From Microbulbifer sp. MKSA007 (GTDB lineage: Bacteria > Pseudomonadota > Gammaproteobacteria > Pseudomonadales > Cellvibrionaceae), in NCBI GenBank assembly GCA_032615215.1, contig CP128433.1, positions 3,493,501-3,557,500 of the forward strand: a DNA stretch of 64,000 nucleotides. Direction: 5' to 3'. Below, piece by piece: positions 18,617 through 27,956 of this stretch (positions are counted from its first letter, which is position 1; each line of letters starts with the position of its first letter). Below the pieces are notes generated by a model that did no database searches, was not told where the DNA came from, and saw nothing but the letters and a program-made list of their open reading frames with translations. The position numbers and the translations under genes are program-made.

Positions 18617-21232
18617 GTGCTTGAAGCCTATCGCAAACACGTCGCCGAGCGCGCCGAACAAGGCATTCCGCCAAAGCCATTGGACGCCGAGCAAGTCGCC
18701 GGCCTGGTTGAATTGCTGAAAAATCCGCCAAAAGGCGAAGAACAGGAACTGGTTGACCTGCTCACCCAACGCGTTCCGCCGGGCGTTGACGAAGCCGCTT
18801 ATGTTAAAGCAGGTTTCCTGTCCGCCATTATCAAAGGTGAAGCAGAATCCCCGCTGATCGATCGCAAACACGCTGTAGAACTGCTGGGCCAAATGCTGGG
18901 CGGTTACAACATCTCCACCCTGGTCGAGCTGCTGGACGACAAAGATCTGGCCGAACTGGCTGCCGAGCAGCTGAAAGGCACCCTGCTGATGTTTGACGCC
19001 TTCCACGATGTGGAAGAGAAAGCCAAAGCCGGCAACGAATTCGCCAAAGCGGTAATGCAATCCTGGGCAGACGCCGAGTGGTTCACCAAGCGCAACAAAG
19101 TACCCGAGAGCATCAAAGTTGCCGTATTCAAGGTAACTGGCGAAACCAACACCGACGACCTGTCTCCGGCACCGGATGCCTGGTCTCGTCCGGACATTCC
19201 CCTGCACGCGCTGGCCATGTACAAAATGAAGCGCGACGGCCTGGAGCCAGAAGAAGCAGGCGTTACCGGTCCGCTAAAGCAGATCGAAGAAGTTAAAGCC
19301 AAAGGCCTTCCCGTTGCTTTCGTTGGCGACGTAGTAGGTACCGGTTCTTCCCGTAAGTCCGCCACCAACTCCGTGCTGTGGTACTTCGGTGAAGAAATGC
19401 CTGGCGTGCCCAACAAGAAAGGTGGCGGTATTTGTATCGGCGGTAAAGTTGCCCCGATCTTCTACAACACCATGGAAGATGCCGGCGCACTGGTATTCGA
19501 AGCCCCCGTTGACGAACTGGGCATGGGCGACGTTATCGAGATCCGCCCTTACGACGGCAAGATCCTGGCCGAAGACGGCAAAGTCCTGTCTGAATTCCAA
19601 CTGAAGTCCGACGTACTGCTGGACGAAGTTCAGGCTGGCGGTCGTATCAACCTAATCATCGGTCGCGGCCTGACCGGCAAAGCCCGTGAAGCCCTGGGCC
19701 TGGCGCCTTCCGAGCTGTTCCGCAAGCCTGAGCAACCTGCCGACACCGGCAAGGGTTACACTCTGGCCCAGAAGATGGTTGGTAAAGCCTGTGGCGTTGA
19801 AGGTATCCGTCCGGGCACCTACTGCGAGCCGAAAATGACCACTGTGGGCTCCCAGGACACCACTGGCCCCATGACCCGTGACGAACTGAAAGACCTGGCC
19901 TGCCTCGGCTTCTCCGCCGACCTGGTAATGCAGTCTTTCTGTCACACTGCGGCCTATCCGAAGCCCGTTGATATCAGCACCCAGCACACCCTGCCGGACT
20001 TCATCATGAACCGTGGCGGTGTTTCCCTGCGCCCGGCTGACGGCATCATCCACAGTTGGCTGAACCGCATGCTGCTACCGGACACCGTAGGTACCGGTGG
20101 TGACTCCCACACCCGCTTCCCCATGGGTATCTCCTTCCCGGCAGGTTCCGGTCTGGTAGCTTTCGCCGCCGCTACCGGTGTTATGCCGCTGGATATGCCT
20201 GAGTCCGTACTGGTGCGCTTCAAGGGCAAAATGCAGCCCGGCATCACCCTGCGCGACCTGGTGCACTCCATACCTCTCTACGCTATCAAGCAGGGCCTGC
20301 TGACCGTTGAGAAGAAAGGCAAGAAGAACATCTTCTCCGGCCGCATCCTCGAGATCGAAGGCCTGGAAGACCTGACTGTAGAGCAGGCATTCGAGCTGTC
20401 CGACGCCTCCGCCGAGCGCTCCGCTGCTGGCTGTACCATCAAGCTGTCCGAAGACACCATGTCTGAGTACCTGCGCTCCAACGTAACCCTGTTGCGCTGG
20501 ATGATCGCTGAAGGTTACGGCTCCAAGCGTACCCTGGAGCGCCGCGCGCGCGCCATGGAAGAGTGGCTGGCCAACCCGAAACTGATGGAAGCGGACGCCG
20601 ACGCTGAGTACCTGGAAGTAATCGAGATCGACCTGGCCGAGATCAAAGAGCCGATCGTATGTGCTCCTAACGATCCGGACGACGCTCGCCTGCTGTCCGA
20701 CGTTGCTGGCGACAAGGTAGACGAAGTGTTTATCGGCTCCTGTATGACCAACATCGGTCACTTCCGCGCTGCCGGTAAACTGCTGCAAGAACACAAAGGT
20801 GGCATCTCCACTCGTATGTGGATTTCCCCGCCCACCAAGATGGACGAGCACCAGTTGATGGAAGAGGGTTACTACAACATCTACGGTTCTGCCGGTGCCC
20901 GCACCGAGATGCCCGGATGTTCCCTGTGTATGGGTAACCAGGCACGTGTGGCACCGAACGCCACCGTACTGTCCACCTCTACCCGTAACTTCCCCAACCG
21001 TCTGGGCGATGGTGCCAACGTGTACCTGACCTCCGCTGAGCTGGCTTCTGTAGGCGCCATCCTGGGTAAACTGCCGACTCCGGCTGAGTACCAGGAATAC
21101 GCACAGAACCTGGACTCCATGTCCAGCGAGATCTACCGCTACCTGAACTTCGATCAGATTGAAGACTTCCAGAAGTCTGCCGAAGAAGGCAAGCGCATCG
21201 CCGCGACTGAGATCCAGGAAGTGAATGTCTAA
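18617..21232 (+). CDS. acnB: Aconitate hydratase B
   Basis: 871 residues, close to the 865 of E. coli AcnB, with AcnB domain order: N-terminal HEAT-like domain (MLEAYRKHVAERAEQG...), the swivel domain (VPESIKVAVFKVTGETNTDDLSPA, GDVVGTGSSRKSATNSVLW), then the catalytic Fe-S core. The three cluster cysteines are in FIGSCMTNIGHFRAAGKLL and PGCSLCMGNQARV. It interconverts citrate and isocitrate in the TCA cycle; apo-AcnB can also bind mRNA in E. coli. GTG start with SD GAGGGAC 7 nt upstream. Codon use is strongly biased (uniform CTG, GGC and GGT, CGT/CGC, TCC), unlike its AT-richer neighbours, consistent with high expression. An intrinsic terminator follows. Confidence 0.97.
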   Translation: MLEAYRKHVAERAEQGIPPKPLDAEQVAGLVELLKNPPKGEEQELVDLLTQRVPPGVDEAAYVKAGFLSAIIKGEAESPLIDRKHAVELLGQMLGGYNISTLVELLDDKDLAELAAEQLKGTLLMFDAFHDVEEKAKAGNEFAKAVMQSWADAEWFTKRNKVPESIKVAVFKVTGETNTDDLSPAPDAWSRPDIPLHALAMYKMKRDGLEPEEAGVTGPLKQIEEVKAKGLPVAFVGDVVGTGSSRKSATNSVLWYFGEEMPGVPNKKGGGICIGGKVAPIFYNTMEDAGALVFEAPVDELGMGDVIEIRPYDGKILAEDGKVLSEFQLKSDVLLDEVQAGGRINLIIGRGLTGKAREALGLAPSELFRKPEQPADTGKGYTLAQKMVGKACGVEGIRPGTYCEPKMTTVGSQDTTGPMTRDELKDLACLGFSADLVMQSFCHTAAYPKPVDISTQHTLPDFIMNRGGVSLRPADGIIHSWLNRMLLPDTVGTGGDSHTRFPMGISFPAGSGLVAFAAATGVMPLDMPESVLVRFKGKMQPGITLRDLVHSIPLYAIKQGLLTVEKKGKKNIFSGRILEIEGLEDLTVEQAFELSDASAERSAAGCTIKLSEDTMSEYLRSNVTLLRWMIAEGYGSKRTLERRARAMEEWLANPKLMEADADAEYLEVIEIDLAEIKEPIVCAPNDPDDARLLSDVAGDKVDEVFIGSCMTNIGHFRAAGKLLQEHKGGISTRMWISPPTKMDEHQLMEEGYYNIYGSAGARTEMPGCSLCMGNQARVAPNATVLSTSTRNFPNRLGDGANVYLTSAELASVGAILGKLPTPAEYQEYAQNLDSMSSEIYRYLNFDQIEDFQKSAEEGKRIAATEIQEVNV

Positions 21233-21252
21233 GTGACAGCCTGATCCAGACC

Positions 21253-21283
21253 AAAAGCCCCGCTTTTTAGCGGGGCTTTTTTT
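21253..21283 (+). terminator. Rho-independent terminator of acnB
   Basis: AAAAGCCCCGCT pairs perfectly with AGCGGGGCTTTT across a TTTT loop and runs into seven T. It starts about 20 bp after the acnB stop codon. Confidence 0.95.
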
Positions 21284-21647
21284 ATCCAGTGAAAATATCC
21301 CTATTTACCTACCCTGTAAAATCAGATTTTCCTGCCACTATATCCCCCCTAATTCCTAAGCAAGTCCCTAAAGTCGCGACCACTATTGGCCCACAAATAG
21401 ACTTTTGAAATACCCTACTGCGAAAGTGCATACATTCTTCCGACTGAGATTTGGGAGATGAGTCTTAAATTGAAAGACTAAATAATATAAAAACCGCCAC
21501 TAGGCAAACAATATATTGCCCATTTCATTACCACCGGCTAGATTTGAAGATTGGCATTTATACAGAGTTTACAACGGTAAACCTTAGAGAATTAAATTCG
21601 ATGATTTATTGGAAAACAACCTCTATTACTCGATAGACTTTCTTTAA
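21284..21647. other. AT-rich intergenic region
   Basis: About 360 bp between the acnB terminator and the sulfotransferase gene. I see no gene, RNA or repeat. The drop in GC marks the change from core to accessory-looking sequence. Confidence 0.4.
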
Positions 21648-22457
21648 ATGAAAAAATTATTGATGAAATTTAGCCGACCTACATTTAAAAAGTTTCCTGT
21701 AAGACTCGTACCTCCCCCTAAAATCTTCTTTTGCCACATCCCAAAATGTGCAGGTTCCTCCCTGCACTCCGCCATTAGTTCTCAATATTATGAGCCAAAT
21801 AAATTAGGCAGCTTCAACATTAAACGAGCAGTTAGCAAGCGAGCAGCTGATGTATTAGAAATGCCAATGATGTCTGTACGAGAAACTGTAATGGTTCACA
21901 ATCTATCTATAAATTCTAATTATTATGGACACGGGCACTCATTCTGCCGCCCGAATGTTGTAAAAAATTTCTCCAACGAATGGAATTTTATAACAGTACT
22001 ACGAAACCCAATTGATAGATGGATATCTCTCTACACCTATAACACCTACAAGAAGAGTCAATGGGACAAGAACTCTCTCCCTTTGGATAAATATATCGAG
22101 TCCCAGATTGGGATCATGACAGGACAAGTTTTCATACGATATTTTTCGGATTTTTCTGACTCAAATCCTTCAGAATACATAGAGCAAGCCTTAAAAAATT
22201 TACAGCAGTTCTCAATTGTTGGCACAACCAATCATTTAGACAAGCTAACCCAACAAATCTCTAAAGACTTCGATATAAAACTAGACATCCCCAAGATTAA
22301 CAAGAGCCCTAATACCAAACTTGCTCAGGAGATAAAAACAGACGCAAAAGCAATCAAGAAAATTGAGAAGATTTGCCAATATGATATGGAAATTTACAAA
22401 AGATTTACTGATAAGCATGGACCAATATCTTCTGGAAAGAGTTACAAAGCGATGTAA
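21648..22457 (+). CDS. Sulfotransferase family protein
   Basis: 269 residues. IFFCHIPKCAGSSLHSAISS is the 5'-phosphosulfate-binding loop and ITVLRNPIDRWISLYTYN the 3'-phosphate-binding motif of PAPS-dependent carbohydrate sulfotransferases (Sulfotransfer_2/3 type). The start is basic (MKKLLMKFSRPTFKKF) with no clear signal peptide. It would transfer sulfate from PAPS to a sugar or other acceptor. It is AT-rich relative to acnB, which suggests transfer. It is followed by the glycosyltransferase-like/alginate-lyase-like gene, and a sulfatase lies 13 kb away, so sulfated polysaccharide metabolism is a reasonable context. Confidence 0.8.
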   Translation: MKKLLMKFSRPTFKKFPVRLVPPPKIFFCHIPKCAGSSLHSAISSQYYEPNKLGSFNIKRAVSKRAADVLEMPMMSVRETVMVHNLSINSNYYGHGHSFCRPNVVKNFSNEWNFITVLRNPIDRWISLYTYNTYKKSQWDKNSLPLDKYIESQIGIMTGQVFIRYFSDFSDSNPSEYIEQALKNLQQFSIVGTTNHLDKLTQQISKDFDIKLDIPKINKSPNTKLAQEIKTDAKAIKKIEKICQYDMEIYKRFTDKHGPISSGKSYKAM

Positions 22458-22941
22458 AAACACTGAAAACATACCAAGTCGTGCGAGCCCCCACTAAGAC
22501 GATAACCCTGCAAAGGGGGAGAGGACTACGAACGGTACAAGTTACGCTGATTCAAATAAAACGAGCGCAATATTGCTACCCATATACAAATATCAGAAAC
22601 CCCCTCCAAATATATCACTTAGATCATCCACACCCGTAACGGCGCAAACCTCTCGATTACTGTTTAAAATATAGCCACCCATAAATCTACCCGAGAAGAC
22701 AAGTGGAATGACGCGAATTGTTATCAGTCATAACCACCTCAATTGGTATCGGCTAATGGAGATACACTTCAATGATGGCGTAATCTACAGCTTTCTTTCC
22801 CTCTCAACTCCTAAAATCAGGTCAGCTATAATCATTTACAAGCCATAATGTAAAAGTTCGACCATTAGGAATTTTCCTGAAAACAATAAGATTCGCTTAA
22901 ATACGCCCCCAAAATATCGAACTATAAGAATATAGATACCA
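22458..22941. other. Gene-free spacer
   Basis: About 480 bp of AT-rich sequence between the sulfotransferase and fusion genes. No coding frame with an SD, no terminator and no repeat recognised. Confidence 0.4.
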
Positions 22942-25083
22942 ATGCCCAATAAACACCCAGATTTTAAACAAAAACCAACAACTCCCAGTAAAGATACTTT
23001 TTTAATACAGTGGCAGAATCGCTGGGCATTCTTCACTCAAAAATTCAAACGGAAGATCCTGAAGTATGCCGGTCGCCTAATCAATGCTATCTTTCACAAG
23101 CATCGCCATTTCCCAAACTTCTACTTCCCCAATAGTCGCCCACCCTACCCAAAGACTATACCAAGCAACTCCTATACAAGCACATCAGACAATACCCAGA
23201 CTTTTATTCTTTATAGAATTATCGGCAACGACCTAATCCCTCGACACAGCGCCGGACAATCCTATAAAAACCTTGAATTCATTTTGCAGCATGAGCCTCC
23301 ACTAGAGGGCTGCAAGAAGGTGTTTATCCTCAACCGAATTGTTGACCCAAGAGAGGAAACTGCCATTATCAAACTGCTTTGCAATTACAAACAAAGTTAC
23401 TTGAGAATACCCTTTCACTGGGGTGAATACAAAGAAATTGGGTGGAACATCCTGGATTACCCGATTAATTATGCCCCCTATAAACTAAAAGACCTTCGCA
23501 TGCGACGGGATTTGGAAATACAAGCCGAGCTGGGTCTATACCGTCATAAAAATAACTATGTAATGAATAATAATGGGGCGAGAAATCTCGCTCTAGAAGA
23601 TGGTAAATCAAAAGCAGATTGGATTTTACCTTGGGATGGAAATTGCTTTGTGACTTCAAAAGCCTGGAACGCAATAAGACAACAAGTTCTCAACCATGCC
23701 ACCTACCCATACCATATTATCCCAATGGCAAGACTATTAGATAATCAGTCCATACTGTGTGAAGACTTCGAGCCTGCCCCCACAGAGGAGCCACAGGTTC
23801 TGTTTCGATCTGATAGCACTGAGATTTTTGATAGCCGCTTCTGTTACGGAAGGCGCCCTAAGGTAGAACTTTTATGGCGGCTAGGAGTATCGGGGAAATG
23901 GGATGAGTGGGCGATTTTCCCTTGGGATCTCCCCTGCCCGAATTACTCGGAAGCCGCAGGTCACTATACTCAGGGAGGCTGGGTAGCCAGACTATTTTCC
24001 GGAAAGACGCACCTGGAGCGGACAGATCAGCAGTCCAGCCGGGATCGAGGAACAACTCGCTCTGAAGCTATCCTTGCCATGCTGGATCACCTCGATGATT
24101 CCAGCTTTTCCGCCGATACAAGCGCCCCTGGCAGCAAGTTGGCCGCAGCAAACAGGTGCGACCTTCCCTACCTAATGCTATTAAGAGAGGCCACGCAAAG
24201 ATCGGTAAAAGCAAAACAGAGGGCGCGATCCAGTTCGATTAACAGCCTGCTTCAGGATTTGACCATTGTCGCCCTTGCGCAATCCCACTGCTCGAAGCAG
24301 GAATTCATTCAATTTATCAACAATAGCCTCATCAAGCTATTCCCCAACAAACATGAAACGAAATACAGCAAACAATTACAATCTGTAAATCCCAACCTAC
24401 TGGTCTACACCCTCTCCAATTTCAAAAAACTGAAACAAGAACAGCAGATTCGTCTGATAGGAGTTGAGCGATTAGACTACCATCTGGAGCAATACTTTAA
24501 CTGGTTGATAGATAGTCATCGCGGACAATCAACACGCCCAAAACTTGGGCATCTTGGCACACAGTATGATTTACAAGTTGTAGCTTTAGCGCTCTATCTC
24601 AATCAAATACAAACTGCCAGAAAAACTCTCAGGGACTCCCGCTTCCGAATATTAGAGCAGTTTGATCACTCGGATAACCAAGTATCAAAAACCAAGAGTA
24701 AAAATAATTTTCATTATGAATGTCTCAATCTTCAATCATGGATTTATCTTGCCAGTCTCGCAGAAACAATTGATGAAAATCTCTGGAACTTCACAGCAAG
24801 AAATGGGGCTGGCACCCAGCAGGGAATAGATAATTTTCTACAAGCGTTCGAAAACCACAAGGGCCCCAAGCATTTCGACCGGCAGAGACTGATCCCAATA
24901 GCCTATGCCTACAGACAACATTATGGAGAGCTAAAAGTAAAACTTAATGCCGTACCAATCAGCCAATGCAAACCTGTTTTCCCAATCGAAACGGGAATTT
25001 CCCCATTTTGGAACCTCGGCAAAGAAGCACAAACTTCACCTTTAAAGGCTGCCGATCAATTAACAACTGAAACGGAAAGATAG
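22942..25083 (+). CDS. Probable glycosyltransferase-like / alginate-lyase-like fusion
   Basis: 713 residues. N-terminal half: IIGNDLIPRH, CKKVFILNRIVDPREE, then NNNGARNLALEDGKSKADWILPWDGNCFVT, which has the ARN...DGN layout of GT-A glycosyltransferases (a DxD-like site). C-terminal half (about 545-690): LGHLGTQYDLQVVALALYL and CLNLQSWIYLASLAETIDENLW resemble the helical alginate-lyase fold (PF05426 type), here without the usual signal peptide. A basic N-terminal region (to about residue 60) precedes both. No SD is clear. The pairing of a synthetic and a lyase-like domain in one polypeptide, beside a sulfotransferase, suggests polysaccharide assembly or editing. Both domain calls are by eye. 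Confidence 0.55.
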   Translation: MPNKHPDFKQKPTTPSKDTFLIQWQNRWAFFTQKFKRKILKYAGRLINAIFHKHRHFPNFYFPNSRPPYPKTIPSNSYTSTSDNTQTFILYRIIGNDLIPRHSAGQSYKNLEFILQHEPPLEGCKKVFILNRIVDPREETAIIKLLCNYKQSYLRIPFHWGEYKEIGWNILDYPINYAPYKLKDLRMRRDLEIQAELGLYRHKNNYVMNNNGARNLALEDGKSKADWILPWDGNCFVTSKAWNAIRQQVLNHATYPYHIIPMARLLDNQSILCEDFEPAPTEEPQVLFRSDSTEIFDSRFCYGRRPKVELLWRLGVSGKWDEWAIFPWDLPCPNYSEAAGHYTQGGWVARLFSGKTHLERTDQQSSRDRGTTRSEAILAMLDHLDDSSFSADTSAPGSKLAAANRCDLPYLMLLREATQRSVKAKQRARSSSINSLLQDLTIVALAQSHCSKQEFIQFINNSLIKLFPNKHETKYSKQLQSVNPNLLVYTLSNFKKLKQEQQIRLIGVERLDYHLEQYFNWLIDSHRGQSTRPKLGHLGTQYDLQVVALALYLNQIQTARKTLRDSRFRILEQFDHSDNQVSKTKSKNNFHYECLNLQSWIYLASLAETIDENLWNFTARNGAGTQQGIDNFLQAFENHKGPKHFDRQRLIPIAYAYRQHYGELKVKLNAVPISQCKPVFPIETGISPFWNLGKEAQTSPLKAADQLTTETER

Positions 25084-25104
25084 ACAACGGATAGATTATT
25101 AAAA

Positions 25105-26484
25105 TCAAATTTCAGGCTTTTTATCTCCGACAAATAAAATGCAAATAATAAAAGCAAACATGGCCAGATAGGCATTTACAGTAAATGCATATTCAATACC
25201 CGATGGCATATCAGTGGCCATCGCCACTATCGTAGTATTCAACCCTAATCCTACGGCACCACCCGCTATTTGAAACATAAAAATGATTGCACCCGCTAAA
25301 CTTGCCCTACTGCTATCAACAACCGTTATAGCTACAGTTGTAATGGTGGAATTGAACAAACCAATACCAGCACCCAATATCACAAGCCCGGGAACCAAAG
25401 ACATATATTGAGTATCCTTGTGGATATGAGATAGAAGATACATTCCAAGCGTCATCAATAAAGTAGCTGTCGATACTATCTTCTTTGCTCCAATCACATC
25501 ATATAGCTTCCCTGCCAGAAAGCCGAAAACGCTAAAGGAGAGCATCATAGGGATCAGCCCCATCCCCGCCCTCATTGCTGAGGTACCACGAACATTGGTT
25601 AGGAACTGTGGAATAAAAAATAATCCAGCAAAGAAAAGCGCTGAAATCAATAACGTAGCAACAGAGGCGAAGACAAACCGTTTATTCCCAGCTACATCCG
25701 GTGGAATCAACGCCTGAGCCCCAACTCGTTTCTCAACGACACTAAACAAGCAAATAAGTAAGAAAAAGGCGGCGATAAGGCCGAGAACCAATGGGCTTTT
25801 GAAACCGACATCAACAACAAGATCGAACGCCAGTAACAAGGCAAATAGAGCCATCGACAGCGAAGTGATTCCGGCATAGTCAATACGTTCATCACAAGCT
25901 TCTGGAGAGTCATCAGGAATCACTCTCCAGCAAACATATAAGGCAACTGCTGATACCGGCAGGTTAATAAAGAAAATCCATCTCCAACTGGCATAATCTG
26001 CCAGCGCACCACCTAACAGTGGTCCAACTGAATTGGCAATACCGCAAACAGTAATCACCAGCCCTCCAGCAAAACCCGCTCGCTTTTCAGTCATCAGGCC
26101 ATAGGTCATACCCAGGATCGACGGCCACATCATAGCCCCTCCAATCCCCATCAGTGCCCGGGATATCAATAACATTCCCATATTAACTGCAATCCCACCG
26201 ATAAGTGAGAACGCCATAAATAGCAGGGTTCCAATAAAGAATACCCTCCTCCTGCCATACATATCGGCAAGGCAACCACCTGAAATAATCAGTACTCCAA
26301 AGACTAAGGCGTAACCATTAATGACCCACTGGGTCGTTGTAAGGTCAGAGTGGAACTCGTGCTCCATTGCCGGCAGCGCGGGAGAAAAGGCCGTAAAATC
26401 ATTGGCGACAAGGAAAATGGCAAGAGACAGAGCCAACTTTCCAAGGTATAAATTCTTATCTAAGAGACCCTCTTGTCTTTCCAT
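25105..26484 (-). CDS. MFS transporter, DHA2 (EmrB/QacA) family, copy 1
   Basis: 459 residues with about 14 hydrophobic helices. Signature motifs: motif A GGCLADMYGRRRVFFIG, antiporter motif C-like GIANSVGPLLGGALADY, and the family opening SLAIFLVANDFTAFSPALPAME. DHA2 members export drugs, dyes or metabolites in exchange for protons. I place the start at the ATG at 26484 because the protein then aligns residue for residue with the next copy (MERQEGLLDKNLYLG against MVDKKPSVKSNLYLG); an in-frame ATG at 26529 would add 15 residues. It is the downstream member of a three-gene tandem array. Confidence 0.85.
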   Translation of the reverse strand: MERQEGLLDKNLYLGKLALSLAIFLVANDFTAFSPALPAMEHEFHSDLTTTQWVINGYALVFGVLIISGGCLADMYGRRRVFFIGTLLFMAFSLIGGIAVNMGMLLISRALMGIGGAMMWPSILGMTYGLMTEKRAGFAGGLVITVCGIANSVGPLLGGALADYASWRWIFFINLPVSAVALYVCWRVIPDDSPEACDERIDYAGITSLSMALFALLLAFDLVVDVGFKSPLVLGLIAAFFLLICLFSVVEKRVGAQALIPPDVAGNKRFVFASVATLLISALFFAGLFFIPQFLTNVRGTSAMRAGMGLIPMMLSFSVFGFLAGKLYDVIGAKKIVSTATLLMTLGMYLLSHIHKDTQYMSLVPGLVILGAGIGLFNSTITTVAITVVDSSRASLAGAIIFMFQIAGGAVGLGLNTTIVAMATDMPSGIEYAFTVNAYLAMFAFIICILFVGDKKPEI

Positions 26485-26536
26485 GGCGTAAACCTGCACT
26501 TGCATATACATAAACCAATTGACATACAAAATGACG

Positions 26537-27916
26537 TTATGATTTTTCTTCCTTAGACCCTATAAATAAAACGCAAATAATAAAAGATAACATCGCCAAG
26601 TATGCGTTTAATGTAAATGCCTGACTAATCCCATAAGATATATCACCAGCCAATGCGACTATTGTGGTATTCAGGCCCAACCCCACTGCACCACCCGCTA
26701 TTTGAATCATAAAGATTATTGCTCCGGCCAAACTTGCTCGGCGCGGATCAACAACCGATATTGCAAACGTGATTATAGTAGAATTGAATAAGCCAATACC
26801 CGCCCCCAAAATTAACAACCCGGGAACCAAGCGAATATATTGACCGTCCTGATAGATATGAGACAGCATATATAAACCTAAAGCCATTAATAGTGTTGCT
26901 ATGGAGACAATTAGCTTGGCTCCCAGCACCTTATAGACATTACCAGCAACAAAACCAAATACACTAAATGCCAACATAAGTGGAACCAATCCCAGACCTG
27001 CTATTGTTGCAGAAGCTCCATGGACTTTACTTAAATATTGCGGGATAAAAAAGAACCCCGCATAGAAGAACTGGGCAATTAACAAAGCGACACAGGCTGC
27101 AGTGACAAAAGACTTGTTTCCTGCTACATCTGGAGGGATTAATGCCCCCTCAGCTGCTCTCCCCTCAACCAATATAAAGAGGCAAAACAAGAGAAAAAAA
27201 GCCATAAACAACCCAAACACTAGATAGTTTTTAAACCCCACATCGACTACAAAGTCGAAAGCAAGCAGAAGAGAGAATAGTGCCGATGACAGTAGAGCAA
27301 CTCCTCGATAATCTAACTTCTCTATAGGCACATTTAACGAATCTGGTGGAATCACTCTGAAGCAAAGATAAAGAACCACTAGAGAAAGTGGTAAATTAAT
27401 AAATAGAATCCATCTCCAGCTGATATAGTCAGCCAGGAAACCTCCCACTAATGGCCCTACAGAATTTGCTATACCGCATATCGTAATAATCAGTCCACCG
27501 GCCAACCCAGCATTCTTCGGTGTCATCAGACTGTACATCATCCCCAAAACAGACGGCCAAATCAGCGCACTCCCCGCCCCCATAAATGCACGGGAAACCA
27601 ACAGCATCCCCATACTTCCAGCAATTCCGCCCAAAAACGAGAAAAACATGAAAATTAATAACCCGACAATAAATGTTCGCCTCCTACCATACATATCAGC
27701 CAGACGACCTCCTGAAACTATCAACACACCGCAAACCAATGCGTAAGCACTAATTACCCATTGACTCGTAGTCAGATCTGACTGGAACTCTTGTTCAACC
27801 ACAGGCAGTGCCGGCGAAAATGCAGTGAAATCATTGGCCACAAGAAAGATGGCCAGGGACAGCGCGCCTAGACCAAGATATAGATTACTTTTCACCGAGG
27901 GCTTTTTATCAACCAC
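26537..27916 (-). CDS. MFS transporter, DHA2 family, copy 2
   Basis: 459 residues, GTG start (MVDKKPSVKSNLYLGLGALS) with an AGGTGTG tract overlapping it. Very similar to copy 1 over its whole length (ANDFTAFSPALPVVEQEF, GGRLADMYGRRRTFIVG, GIANSVGPLVGGFLADY), so the two arose by recent duplication. About 14 transmembrane helices. It lies 40 bp after copy 3 and just before copy 1, on the same strand. The substrate is unknown. Confidence 0.85.
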   Translation of the reverse strand: MVDKKPSVKSNLYLGLGALSLAIFLVANDFTAFSPALPVVEQEFQSDLTTSQWVISAYALVCGVLIVSGGRLADMYGRRRTFIVGLLIFMFFSFLGGIAGSMGMLLVSRAFMGAGSALIWPSVLGMMYSLMTPKNAGLAGGLIITICGIANSVGPLVGGFLADYISWRWILFINLPLSLVVLYLCFRVIPPDSLNVPIEKLDYRGVALLSSALFSLLLAFDFVVDVGFKNYLVFGLFMAFFLLFCLFILVEGRAAEGALIPPDVAGNKSFVTAACVALLIAQFFYAGFFFIPQYLSKVHGASATIAGLGLVPLMLAFSVFGFVAGNVYKVLGAKLIVSIATLLMALGLYMLSHIYQDGQYIRLVPGLLILGAGIGLFNSTIITFAISVVDPRRASLAGAIIFMIQIAGGAVGLGLNTTIVALAGDISYGISQAFTLNAYLAMLSFIICVLFIGSKEEKS

Positions 27917-27956
27917 ACCTAAAAACTCGGCTTATTCTCAGTGAAAATAGCTGCCA

